From IMG/VR virus record IMGVR_UViG_3300044625_002179, positions 1-33,989 of that record: a DNA stretch of 33,989 nucleotides. One strand, 5' to 3'. Position numbers and translations under genes: made by a program. Below, in pieces: positions 8,141-15,777 of this stretch. Within the stretch, counting starts at the first letter, position 1, and each line of letters opens with the position of its first letter. The DNA comes from a virus. The notes under the pieces were generated by a model. That model searched no databases. It had not been told where the DNA came from and saw only the letters and a list, made by a program, of their open reading frames with translations.

Positions 8141-10359
8141 GTCAAGTTAAATACAGCTATGCATACTTTGATGTTGTAAATTTTACCAATGAATTTGCAA
8201 CATCTGGCTATGCTTTGAGCATAGCTCCATTTACTTTTAAGCCACAATATGATGAATCATTGTTTTCCAACAAAAGAGTTTTGTGGGATTTTGGTGATGG
8301 AACTACATCCAAGAGCATAACTGCAACACATGTTTATGATCTGCCGGGTGAATACACTGTTTCACTGTATTTGTATGATGGCCAGGGTGAATCATATTAT
8401 GACATCTTCACACAAAAAGTTACTGTCTATAATTTTCTGCAAGACAGCATTGTGTTGTCTGCTGCAGATTTAAATTTTGAAACATCCAGCATCAACAACA
8501 AGTTTGTAATTTATAGATTCAATTCTTGGCAGACATACAATGCATTGAGTGCCAATGGATACACCATTGCATTGGCAGTTAGCGGCAACAATGCACCATT
8601 CATAGTTCAGCAAGAATATAATGCTGACAAGTATGCTCATTTAAAAAAGTACAGTCAATTTTATCAATATGCTTACAATGAAGATATTCAAGCATTTGAT
8701 TATGCAGCAAGTGATACAATCAAAACAACCAATGAAGAATTGTATGTAAAAATTGCAAACAACCGCATTGTTTTTTGCAATGCATTGGATCAAAATGCTA
8801 CATTTGTGGGAACATCTGGAGTTGCAACTGCATCTTACAAAGATGATGAACCAACTACTACACATCCAACACTGATATTAGCACACTTCACAAATGTAAC
8901 GTTTCCAGATTACAACAATGCTGCTGCTACTGCATTGCCAGTATTGCAGACAAACGCGCAATCTTTTTATTGCACACTCACATCAATGCCACCTGCATTT
9001 TTGAGCATCACAAGCACAGGCCTCAGCGCAATGCAAATAAATGCAATGCAGTTTGCAAATACTCGCATTCCTTTTGTTGTTCAAATCACTGATGCAAATG
9101 ATGTTGCATGCAAATATTGTTTGAACTTGAAAAGAGTGGATAGCAATGGTTCTTTATCAGCAAATACTATTCAAATTGATGTTGTTGATGCAACAACCAA
9201 TGCACCTTTAACAGCAGCATTCAATGATGAGTTTGGCTTTTTTGCCAATTACGATACAGGCATTTACAAAGGATATTGCTCATCTGATGTACCTTTGAGC
9301 AGCATCAAAATAACAGCCACAGCGCAAGTGAGTTCTATTTTTGGCATTCAAACACTTTCTGGTGAATCAGCTGCATTTGCTGTGATGGATAATGATTATT
9401 ATCTGGCAAAAATCAATGAAAACTTTGATCAGGCAGCAACATACAAGAGTTATAGATTTCAAGAAACGCTGCTTGACAAAACTGCATTCTTTGATGGCTT
9501 TTTGGGCACCATTGTGGGTGATGCAGATGCAACTCCCAATGTGCTTGGCAAAAGAGTTCATGAAAAAATGTCTAACTTTGTTTCAAACACCCAAGACATC
9601 AATGCATGCAACATTCCTGCTTTATATTCTTTGAAGCAGATGCTCAATATTAACATCAAACAATTTGATAGCTACAACTTTTCTGTGCCAGCAAATCTTG
9701 CACGCATCATGGATGCATTGAGCATCAAACAAAGCAAGCTTTGGGGACATGCCAATGAATTTGCTGATAATTTTGATAAAAAAGGTTTTGATTATAGTAC
9801 AACATGGGGAATAAATTTAGGTGATAAGCTTGATGCACTCACAACCATTTTAACAGCAGGATCTGCATCACAGAGCATTGTTGCATATGAAAAATTCAGC
9901 AACACATACAGATTAATCAACACTGATGCTTTGAGCTCCAGCAATTTGCAATTCATAGATGCAAACAAGCAAACTTATGCATTGAGTGCTTACAACAATT
10001 ATTGGGGATGGGGATTAATTTTGCCTGCTGACTTTGCTGCAGCAGATTTTGACAAATATTATTTGTTCTACAAATACAACAATGTTGCACAAGGAACAAT
10101 ATTAGACAACATCATCAATTGGGATGATGCTAATACTACAATCAATAGAGCAAGCAGCAGCTACAATGATTGGTCAAAAGATAATGGAACAATGCAATTA
10201 TTGTTGGCCAATGCACTTTTTGCTGGGTTAAATCTTTTCTCCACCATATCTGGTGTTTCTGCACAACTAATTCCAACAACATTGTATGAATTATTTTTAG
10301 ATGATTCATCAACAGTTTTAACTTTGGATGATAATGCATCAATCCTGCAATTAGCATAA
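8137..10359 (+). CDS. PKD-domain tail or baseplate-peripheral protein
   Basis: 740 residues. Residues 48-98 form a PKD (polycystic-kidney-disease-type Ig-like) domain with the diagnostic 'WDFGDGT' (50-56), 'HVYDLPGEYTVSLYLYD' (65-81) and a final 'VTVYNF'. The remaining 640 residues are rich in Asn, Ala, Ser and Tyr with no domain I recognise; a second half around 500-700 looks helical then beta. PKD folds mediate carbohydrate or protein contacts in secreted and virion proteins. Its place right after the gp6-like gene is where T4 has gp7/gp8, so it may be an outer wedge protein or a fibre attachment point. Coupled to the gp6-like gene by ATGA. The stop codon TAA is part of the TAAATA element of the next gene. 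Confidence 0.75.
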   Translation: MSQVKYSYAYFDVVNFTNEFATSGYALSIAPFTFKPQYDESLFSNKRVLWDFGDGTTSKSITATHVYDLPGEYTVSLYLYDGQGESYYDIFTQKVTVYNFLQDSIVLSAADLNFETSSINNKFVIYRFNSWQTYNALSANGYTIALAVSGNNAPFIVQQEYNADKYAHLKKYSQFYQYAYNEDIQAFDYAASDTIKTTNEELYVKIANNRIVFCNALDQNATFVGTSGVATASYKDDEPTTTHPTLILAHFTNVTFPDYNNAAATALPVLQTNAQSFYCTLTSMPPAFLSITSTGLSAMQINAMQFANTRIPFVVQITDANDVACKYCLNLKRVDSNGSLSANTIQIDVVDATTNAPLTAAFNDEFGFFANYDTGIYKGYCSSDVPLSSIKITATAQVSSIFGIQTLSGESAAFAVMDNDYYLAKINENFDQAATYKSYRFQETLLDKTAFFDGFLGTIVGDADATPNVLGKRVHEKMSNFVSNTQDINACNIPALYSLKQMLNINIKQFDSYNFSVPANLARIMDALSIKQSKLWGHANEFADNFDKKGFDYSTTWGINLGDKLDALTTILTAGSASQSIVAYEKFSNTYRLINTDALSSSNLQFIDANKQTYALSAYNNYWGWGLILPADFAAADFDKYYLFYKYNNVAQGTILDNIINWDDANTTINRASSSYNDWSKDNGTMQLLLANALFAGLNLFSTISGVSAQLIPTTLYELFLDDSSTVLTLDDNASILQLA

Positions 10360-10362
10360 ATA
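10357..10362 (+). promoter_or_regulatory. TAAATA late-promoter-like element
   Basis: CATAAATA overlaps the TAA stop of the PKD gene; TACAC (5 nt) separates it from the ATG at 10368. Confidence 0.5.
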
Positions 10363-10367
10363 TACAC

Positions 10368-11120
10368 ATGTCACAAGGTATAAATTTTACAAGCTTACAA
10401 ATAGCTTCATCTGCTGCAACATCAGATGAATTTTTGATTAGACTTGACAATGCACTTTCTGGTGCCAATGGATTTGCACAAATTACTGTAACAAATGTAG
10501 AAAAAAGTCTCGGCGTCTATTCAACAGTTCGATCAAATTCTGCTTCATGGGCAACAGACAGTACAACAGATGCAGGCGTAAGATCACTGACAGCAAACTG
10601 GCAGAGCACATACACAACATTTTCTGGTCAAAGTGCATCAAATGCATCAGTGTATTCAACAGTTCGATCAAATTCTGCTTCATGGAGCGGAGGAGGGAGT
10701 GGTTCATTACCTGCAGGTGGAACAGTTAATCAGGTGTTGGTTAAAAATAGTGATACAGCAGGTGATGCATCTTGGAAAAACAAACGCACCACACTTACAC
10801 TAGCTACTGCATCTGGTGCATCTGTAACAATTTCTTGCAATGCCTTGAGTGCAGATCAATTTGTGGTATCTCTTAGTGGTGTAGCTTTGAGTGCAACTTT
10901 TGCTGCACCCATTAGTGCATATGATGCTCAAATCATCATGTGGAATGTTCGATACACAACCAACATTGCAAGAGTATTGCTTGCTTCTGGTTTTAGAACC
11001 CCTGTAACAACTCTCAATTGGTCAATTTCTACAAACAAAATGGACATTTTTGCTGCCAAATTCAATGCTTTAGATAGCAAGTGGGATGTTATTAGCTTTG
11101 CACCTGGTTATCAACTTTAA
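10368..11120 (+). CDS. Tail-fibre-like protein with Ser/Asn repeat modules
   Basis: 250 residues. The N-terminus 'MSQGINFTSLQIASS' with 'SDEFLIRLDNALSGANGFAQ' resembles phage fibre proteins that attach through a short N-terminal domain. Residues 50-107 hold repeat modules 'VYSTVRSNSASW' and 'GVRSLTANWQSTYTTFSG', a pattern also present in two minus-strand fibre genes of this window. A Gly/Ser hinge follows, then 'LPAGGTVNQVLVKNSDTAGDASWKN', a common fibre segment, and a C-terminal beta domain of about 115 residues. The likely role is a short receptor-binding fibre. It has its own TAAATA element and is probably transcribed late. Confidence 0.7.
   Translation: MSQGINFTSLQIASSAATSDEFLIRLDNALSGANGFAQITVTNVEKSLGVYSTVRSNSASWATDSTTDAGVRSLTANWQSTYTTFSGQSASNASVYSTVRSNSASWSGGGSGSLPAGGTVNQVLVKNSDTAGDASWKNKRTTLTLATASGASVTISCNALSADQFVVSLSGVALSATFAAPISAYDAQIIMWNVRYTTNIARVLLASGFRTPVTTLNWSISTNKMDIFAAKFNALDSKWDVISFAPGYQL
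10518..10685 (+). repeat. 33-bp perfect direct repeat inside the fibre gene
   Basis: The 33-bp unit occurs at 10518-10550 and 10653-10685 with no mismatch, 135 bp (45 codons) apart and in frame. Both encode YSTVRSNSASW. Recombination between copies would delete or add one 45-residue module without breaking the frame. Confidence 0.9.
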
Positions 11121-11121
11121 T

Positions 11122-11127
11122 TAAATA
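11122..11127 (+). promoter_or_regulatory. TAAATA late-promoter-like element
   Basis: TAAATA followed by AATT and the ATG at 11132 (4 nt), just after the stop of the preceding fibre gene. Confidence 0.5.
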
Positions 11128-11131
11128 AATT

Positions 11132-11890
11132 ATGGCAGACGCATATTTTAACAACAATAATAGCACAGATATTAATGATGCTGATAATTGGTGGACTGAT
11201 ATATCATTCAGCACACCATATGGTAGTGTACCTGATTTTACAAATGGTGGGGTAACTCTTCAAATCGGAAATGGTGCGGCCGTAATTACATGTGCGGTTG
11301 GAATAGATATTAATATGAATGCTACCTTGGATGTTACATCTAACTGCACATTTAACAACAATAGTACATTCACCATCGACGGTCCATTCACCAACAGCGG
11401 TACAATCACCAACAGTAGTACATTCGACAACAGTGGTACATTCGACAACAGTGGTACATTCGACAACAGTGGTACATTCGACAACAATGGTACATTCGAC
11501 AACAATAATGTATTCACCAACAATGGTACATTCGACAACAATATTACATTCACCAACAGCGGTACATTCACCAACAGTAATGTATTCACCAACAATAATA
11601 CATTCACCAACAATAATACATTCACCAACAATAATGTATTCACCAACAATAATACATTCACCAACAATAATACATTCACCAACGGTGATAGATTCACCAA
11701 CAGCGGTACATTCACCAACAACGGAACAGTTACTATAATATCATATGGTACTATATCCACCAGACCAACATCAACGTTCACCAACAATGGAACGTTTATT
11801 TACGGTAGCAAATATACCACTAGCTTCCGAGGTGAAATATTTCCGCAAGTTCCTTCATCTGCTGCCTTTGGAACTGCCATCCTATTTTAA
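11132..11890 (+). CDS. Hexapeptide-repeat beta-solenoid protein, probably fibre or adhesin
   Basis: 252 residues. After a 70-residue start ('DADNWWTDISFS', a pattern seen in virion beta-helix proteins) come 21 tandem hexads of the form F-(T/D)-N-(S/N)-(G/N)-T at residues 74-199, then a short C-terminal cap. An aromatic or Ile every sixth residue with Asn/Ser/Gly turns predicts a narrow beta-solenoid of stacked rungs. The DNA is an 18-bp tandem array, so the number of rungs can change by slippage. Codon use in the array (many ACC, TTC, GAC) differs from neighbouring genes. Position among fibre genes and a TAAATA element suggest a late, exposed virion protein; ice- or polysaccharide-binding has not been shown by the sequence. 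Confidence 0.7.
   Translation: MADAYFNNNNSTDINDADNWWTDISFSTPYGSVPDFTNGGVTLQIGNGAAVITCAVGIDINMNATLDVTSNCTFNNNSTFTIDGPFTNSGTITNSSTFDNSGTFDNSGTFDNSGTFDNNGTFDNNNVFTNNGTFDNNITFTNSGTFTNSNVFTNNNTFTNNNTFTNNNVFTNNNTFTNNNTFTNGDRFTNSGTFTNNGTVTIISYGTISTRPTSTFTNNGTFIYGSKYTTSFRGEIFPQVPSSAAFGTAILF
11351..11728 (+). repeat. 18-bp tandem repeat array (21 degenerate units)
   Basis: Units follow the plan ttcaccaacaatnntaca with ttcgacaacagt variants; three successive units from about 11423 on are identical. Each unit encodes one hexapeptide. No unit has a stop in the other frames examined, so long spurious ORFs appear on both strands. Confidence 0.95.
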
Positions 11891-11896
11891 TAAATA
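11891..11896 (+). promoter_or_regulatory. TAAATA late-promoter-like element
   Basis: AATAAATA, then AACAT (5 nt), then the ATG at 11902. Confidence 0.5.
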
Positions 11897-11901
11897 AACA
11901 T

Positions 11902-12309
11902 ATGAAATACTCCATTGAATCCGATTTAATTTGGGAAAACTACATGAGCCCCCGTGAAGGCGGGCTGCCAATGCAAGCTGACATATCAACTGGTGGTGGT
12001 CCATTCAACACACCAGGCATGCTGAGCAATGCACCATCAGAAGATTGTGAGCAAATGGATAAATTGCAGCACGGTGAGCATCAAGAGATAAAAATGGCCA
12101 TGGCTGATTTGCTTGCTATCAAAAAGCAAGTGGAAACCATGATGCAGCATTTGCAATCCATGGAAACCATTCCAGGGTGGGTGCAGAGTAAAATCACCAT
12201 TGCCAATCAGTACATCACTGATGCATCACAATTCATGGATTATGAATCAGAAGATTGTGAATGCGATGCATCACAAGCATCAGTGATAAAAATGATTGCA
12301 GTTGGTTAA
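11902..12309 (+). CDS. Small late protein with 'WVQSKIT' helix, unknown
   Basis: 135 residues. The N-terminus 'MKYSIESDLIWENYMS' is followed by a Gly/Pro-rich segment, an acidic 'SEDCEQMDKLQHGEHQEIKM' region, a helix 'MADLLAIKKQVETMMQHLQ' and the segment 'IPGWVQSKITIANQYITDAS'. I associate the last pattern (p.WVq.KIt.A..YI) with small proteins common in aquatic myovirus genomes, whose function I do not know. Two 'SEDCE' motifs (about 45-49 and 115-119) are notable. Late expression is suggested by the TAAATA element 5 nt before its ATG. The stop shares a TTAA palindrome (12306-12309) with the converging gene. Confidence 0.75.
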   Translation: MKYSIESDLIWENYMSPREGGLPMQADISTGGGPFNTPGMLSNAPSEDCEQMDKLQHGEHQEIKMAMADLLAIKKQVETMMQHLQSMETIPGWVQSKITIANQYITDASQFMDYESEDCECDASQASVIKMIAVG

Positions 12310-12731
12310 TTTCTGCTGCTGTAGCAGTGCAGACCATAATCCACCATGATTTCTAAAAATCGCTGCACTGTGATGGTGTGGGGCTGCTTGTTGCTGTCCC
12401 AAATTGCGATTTCTGTGGATGGCAGCATTCTTTGCTGTTGAAGTGCCAATGTCAAGAGCGTAATCAATTTATTAAACTCTGCTTCATCATCTCTAGTTGT
12501 AGCAAGTTTGTAATTCTCTGGCTGCACATCAAAGGCATCAGTTGATACGTTCAAATTGCTAGCAAAGTAAGCTATTGCTGCATCCAAAGAATCAGCATAA
12601 ATCCAACCATCAACTGGGTATTCATATGCATCTTTGTCAGATACAACCAACATATATCCAGGCCCATTCACTATGTTGGGGGCAAATAAAATTTCTGTTT
12701 CTTCTTTTTTGTAAAATCCTGCGTTGTTCAT
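12306..12731 (-). CDS. Tail-fibre-assembly-like protein
   Basis: 141 residues. The N-terminal part, with 'GFYKKEETEILFAPNIV' and 'DGWIYADSLDAAIAYF', resembles small companions of phage fibres that begin with a reading of the fibre context. The C-terminal half reads 'FNKLITLLTLALQQQ', 'EIAIWDSNKQPHTITVQRFL' and 'MVDYGLHCYSS', the layout of the DUF4376-type C-terminal domain of fibre-assembly proteins (helix, 'v.iWD...', 'mtv..fl.im..YG'). It would be a chaperone or cap for the preceding large adhesin-like protein, whose stop is only 4 nt upstream. Assignment by pattern only. Confidence 0.5.
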   Translation of the reverse strand: MNNAGFYKKEETEILFAPNIVNGPGYMLVVSDKDAYEYPVDGWIYADSLDAAIAYFASNLNVSTDAFDVQPENYKLATTRDDEAEFNKLITLLTLALQQQRMLPSTEIAIWDSNKQPHTITVQRFLEIMVDYGLHCYSSRN

Positions 12732-12735
12732 AAAA

Positions 12736-15087
12736 TTATCCTGATATTGCGAATCCTTTGAGCACTGCTTTATATGTTTGAAGCAAGCGAAACGCTAGTG
12801 TTTGCGCTGAACCGCCAGCCATGGGTCTTGACATGGTAACACTTGTATTTGGCACTATGCTAACAATGGTTGAATTGTATCTAACTGTTCCAGAACCATC
12901 GGTTGTTAATGGCAATGCTGCCCCGCCCAATGTGCTAGCCACTTGAAAAGTATCAGCAGCAGCATTAACTACAAAATAAATTGTATTAATTACAATGCCT
13001 GTTGTTGTGGTGATGACTGAAAAAGACACTTCATCTCCATCGCTCAATCCATGTGCTGTAAGATTTACTAAATCACCAGCATCAGTAAATGTTACTGCTC
13101 GTCCTGTTGTGAGACTAGTATTGGTTCCAGTGACTTGCATGCCAGCAGATAATCCAGTGGTATTTGCCATTGTGATTGTCGTAGAACCAGCGGCAGGTGT
13201 TCCAGTCAATGAGACTGGTGTTGGAGCACCCCAAGTATTTGATATAGTTAAGGTTCTTGTTGCGCCTGCAAGTGCTGTTCCTAAATTTGTAAATATTGTT
13301 TCAAGAGCATCTTTTGAAAGTTTGCATTGGCTAAAAGATGCAGTAACTCTTAAATTAATAGCATTAAAAGTAGCCAAGCTAAAGCAGCTAGTTAGTGTTA
13401 AAGCACCTACTAGATTCAAATTCATGGCAGGAATTTCAGTTAAGCTAAAACATGAATTAAACGCGTTTGTCATATCAGTTGCAGCAACTGTATTAAACGC
13501 AGGAATAGTCATTAAACTGACACAGCTATTAAATGCAGAACTAAATGAAGTCACTTTAATGGTATTAAATAATGGTACCACTTTTAAAGCATAACAGCCA
13601 AGAAACATACTGTCAAAAGTAGTAACATTTGCTGTATTAAACAAAGGTACAGATGATAAGCTATAACAGTTGCGGAACATGCCACCCGTGCTTGTAACTG
13701 CACTGGTATTAAATAATGGAACTGTTACTAAACTATGGCAATTTAGGAACATGGTACCCATGCTTGTGACTGCTACAGTATTAAATAAAGGAACTGTTTT
13801 CAAACTAATACAGGATGAAAACATAGTGCTCATGTTTGTTACTTTAACAGTATTCATTAATCCAACATTAATTAATGAATAACAGCCATTAAACATGCCA
13901 TCCATGCTTAATACATTAGCCGCATTAAATGCTGGAACATTTTGCAGTGCATAGCAATTTGTGAACATGGCTGCCATATTGGTAGCAGTGATAGTATTGA
14001 ACAATGGTACAGTTTCTAAAACATAACAATTTGTAAACATACTGCTCATCTGCGTCACCGCTACAGTATTGAATAATGGTACTGACACTAGGCTATGGCA
14101 GTTTGTAAACATGCTACTCATATCTGTTACCCTAACTGTATTAAATAAAGGAACTGTTTTAAGGGCGTAACAAACCTGAAACATTTGACTCATGGTAGTA
14201 CAACTACGAGTATCATATAGCGGAACACTCTCCAATGAATAGCATTGATAAAACATAGTGCTCATATTTGTAACTGCTGCTGTATTAAATAGCGGAGCTA
14301 CTGATAAGCTACGACAATCATAAAACATTGTTGATAGATTAAGCAAACCTGATAAATTTGCATTAGAACTGAATCTAACATCTAATAAACTCCAACAGAA
14401 AGCAAACATACCTGACATGTTTGTCACTGCTGCTGTTGTACCAACATCAACTAGCAACAAAGAGTACATTCTATATAGCAAATTTGAAAAACTAGTTAAT
14501 GCGCCTGTATTAATAAAATTAATGTATCTGCAATATCTGGGATACACTGTACTATCACTTATTGCCCCAATTGTCAATGATGTTAGATTGGGAGCAGAAA
14601 GATATATTTCGTGTATGGGTTGGCTGTAATAGTTAGCTGCTAGCATGGAAGAGTGTCTGGTCTGAAGATTTACAGATGTTATATTTGCTCCTCCCTGTGG
14701 TGTTATAATCACCCATGCTTGCTTGAAACCATCAGATGTTAAAGTGGAATTGGTTGGATCAAATGTTGCAAAATTATAGGAGTATTGGGCTGCGGTACCA
14801 GATGAGACGTTTTGTGGTGATGTTCCATCCCCCCAATCAACTGTATAGTTGCCTGCAACGGTAAAAGCTAAAAAATTAGATGAATCATTTGATATAAAAA
14901 CCAACAAAGCAATCTTCTGTTCTGAGCTAGAGATAACAGGGGGTGCAAGCAAATCGGTGGGACGATCTGTGCTAGTTGCAGCAGCAATGGGTTTTTTTAG
15001 ATTATTAAATCTATTATACCCCATGAAAGAGGATGAGACGATTTTATCCGCAGCTGTTGCTACTTTCTGACCATATCTAATGCTCAT
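12736..15087 (-). CDS. DUF285 / BspA-type repeat adhesin-like virion protein
   Basis: 783 residues. Residues 60-110 contain 'YTVDWGDGTSP', the PKD-like start usual in DUF285 proteins. Residues 221-560 hold at least 14 tandem 24-residue repeats of the form 'MSTMFxxCxSLxxVPLFNT', the DUF285 (BspA-like leucine-rich) repeat best known from Mycoplasma, Bacteroidota and protist surface proteins. Residues 620-783 resemble common fibre segments: 'GSTTITMANTTGLSAGMQV' and 'VNLTAHGLSDGDEVSF', with an E1-FCCH-like pattern. The likely role is receptor recognition at the tip of a fibre. It begins 2 nt after the stop of the 116-residue gene upstream and precedes the assembly-like gene. No TAAATA element; presumably transcribed from 15446-15451. 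Confidence 0.85.
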   Translation of the reverse strand: MSIRYGQKVATAADKIVSSSFMGYNRFNNLKKPIAAATSTDRPTDLLAPPVISSSEQKIALLVFISNDSSNFLAFTVAGNYTVDWGDGTSPQNVSSGTAAQYSYNFATFDPTNSTLTSDGFKQAWVIITPQGGANITSVNLQTRHSSMLAANYYSQPIHEIYLSAPNLTSLTIGAISDSTVYPRYCRYINFINTGALTSFSNLLYRMYSLLLVDVGTTAAVTNMSGMFAFCWSLLDVRFSSNANLSGLLNLSTMFYDCRSLSVAPLFNTAAVTNMSTMFYQCYSLESVPLYDTRSCTTMSQMFQVCYALKTVPLFNTVRVTDMSSMFTNCHSLVSVPLFNTVAVTQMSSMFTNCYVLETVPLFNTITATNMAAMFTNCYALQNVPAFNAANVLSMDGMFNGCYSLINVGLMNTVKVTNMSTMFSSCISLKTVPLFNTVAVTSMGTMFLNCHSLVTVPLFNTSAVTSTGGMFRNCYSLSSVPLFNTANVTTFDSMFLGCYALKVVPLFNTIKVTSFSSAFNSCVSLMTIPAFNTVAATDMTNAFNSCFSLTEIPAMNLNLVGALTLTSCFSLATFNAINLRVTASFSQCKLSKDALETIFTNLGTALAGATRTLTISNTWGAPTPVSLTGTPAAGSTTITMANTTGLSAGMQVTGTNTSLTTGRAVTFTDAGDLVNLTAHGLSDGDEVSFSVITTTTGIVINTIYFVVNAAADTFQVASTLGGAALPLTTDGSGTVRYNSTIVSIVPNTSVTMSRPMAGGSAQTLAFRLLQTYKAVLKGFAISG
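13408..14427 (-). repeat. 72-bp coding repeats (about 14 copies) of the DUF285 region
   Basis: Each unit encodes 24 residues with Met-Phe, Cys and 'VPLFNT' at fixed positions. On the plus strand the marks are recurrent 'ttaaataatggtac' and 'aacat' blocks. Copies differ by many substitutions, so this is an old or diversified array rather than a fresh expansion. Confidence 0.9.
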
Positions 15088-15089
15088 AA

Positions 15090-15440
15090 TTATGCAGTGA
15101 TTCTGTTGACATATCCAGCAATATCAACTGCGCTCGGTGTTTGTGTAAAGGCGTAAATTGTATTTGCATCACTAAGAATTAATCCAGGCACAATCAATAT
15201 CAGGCCAGCATATGCTTGTACATTTACCTGTGCCAAAACATCACTAATTGCAGTGGTGCCCCAATAAAAGGTAGTCATGCTGTCTGCTGCTGTTGTATTT
15301 GAAGCGTACAGCCAAATTTCATCTGTTGATGGAGTTGCAACTGCAGTGTGAATTAATACACCTGGTGCAGAAGAAAGAGAGAGTATAATGCTCTTTCCAT
15401 TTGAACTTTGTGAAAAAGGAATTTTAGAATATGTTGCCAT
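15090..15440 (-). CDS. Small fibre-cluster protein, unknown
   Basis: 116 residues, mostly beta. The readable pattern is 'SSAPGVLIHTAVATPSTDEI', 'WLYASNTT', 'TFYWGTT', 'GLILIVPGLILSDANTIYAF' and a final 'GYVNRI'. I believe short proteins of this pattern (pG..IHta....dE.wLYa.N, wG, lVvPGl.l) are frequent beside fibre genes of aquatic phages, and a virion role as a decoration or fibre collar is plausible, but no function can be given. It has its own TAAATA element 5 nt before the ATG and heads a unit with the DUF285 and assembly-like genes. Confidence 0.75.
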   Translation of the reverse strand: MATYSKIPFSQSSNGKSIILSLSSAPGVLIHTAVATPSTDEIWLYASNTTAADSMTTFYWGTTAISDVLAQVNVQAYAGLILIVPGLILSDANTIYAFTQTPSAVDIAGYVNRITA

Positions 15441-15445
15441 AAAAG

Positions 15446-15451
15446 TATTTA
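15446..15451 (-). promoter_or_regulatory. TAAATA late-promoter-like element
   Basis: Minus strand CTAAATA, then CTTTT, then the ATG at 15440 (5 nt). TAAATAC followed by Ts is close to typical T4 late promoters. Confidence 0.55.
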
Positions 15452-15452
15452 G

Positions 15453-15776
15453 TTATAAAAACACGGATAGTCCAATGATGGTGTTGGCATCTTCAACAGT
15501 AAATGACCCACCACCAGCACCCCATGTGGCGCTATTTGCATTAACAGTGGTGTATGTGCTTTGCCAATCAGCTGTTAAAGCTCTGACACCTGTATCAATG
15601 GTACCACCACCACCGGTACTCCATGTGGCGCTATTTGCATTTACTGTGGAATAAGAGCTGTTCCATTGATTGCTGTTGCCACCACTTGCATATGCAACTC
15701 CAGTTGTTGACAAATAATCAACAAATGTTTTGTTGCTCAAGCTTTGCGTTGTAGATGTTGTTACATGAATTGGCAT
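15453..15776 (-). CDS. Short fibre protein with shared repeat modules
   Basis: 107 residues. It starts 'MPIHVTTSTTQSLSNKTFVD', a frequent fibre opening ('qtLtNKT'), then has two modules 'WNSSYSTVNANSATW' and 'GVRALTADWQSTYTTVNANS' separated by Gly-rich hinges, ending in 'SFTVEDANTIIGLSVFL'. It starts 1 nt after the stop of the 972-residue fibre and shares both its modules and those of the plus-strand fibre at 10368. It may be a distal subunit, or the detached C-terminal part of a once longer fibre. No TAAATA element; co-transcribed with the large fibre. Confidence 0.65.
   Translation of the reverse strand: MPIHVTTSTTQSLSNKTFVDYLSTTGVAYASGGNSNQWNSSYSTVNANSATWSTGGGGTIDTGVRALTADWQSTYTTVNANSATWGAGGGSFTVEDANTIIGLSVFL
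15522..15641 (-). repeat. 21-bp direct repeat in the short fibre gene
   Basis: A 21-bp stretch is identical at 15522-15542 and 15621-15641. It encodes NANSATW on the minus strand and is the nucleotide trace of the duplicated fibre module. Confidence 0.85.
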
Positions 15777-15777
15777 A

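Noticed and set aside
11260-11787. Minus-strand Leu/Val-rich frame and a plus-strand Ser/Thr/His frame across the 18-bp repeat
   Set aside because: They exist because no 18-bp unit holds a stop in those frames. The Asn/Thr/Phe frame has the TAAATA element, a non-repeat N-terminus and fits between its neighbours.
12995-13882. Plus-strand Val-rich frames opposite the DUF285 repeats
   Set aside because: Antisense shadows of the 72-bp repeat; no start signal, and the minus frame has clear family repeats.
11351-14427. Regular repeats that could suggest a CRISPR array
   Set aside because: Units of 18 and 72 bp are contiguous, in frame and coding, with no unique spacers and no cas genes.
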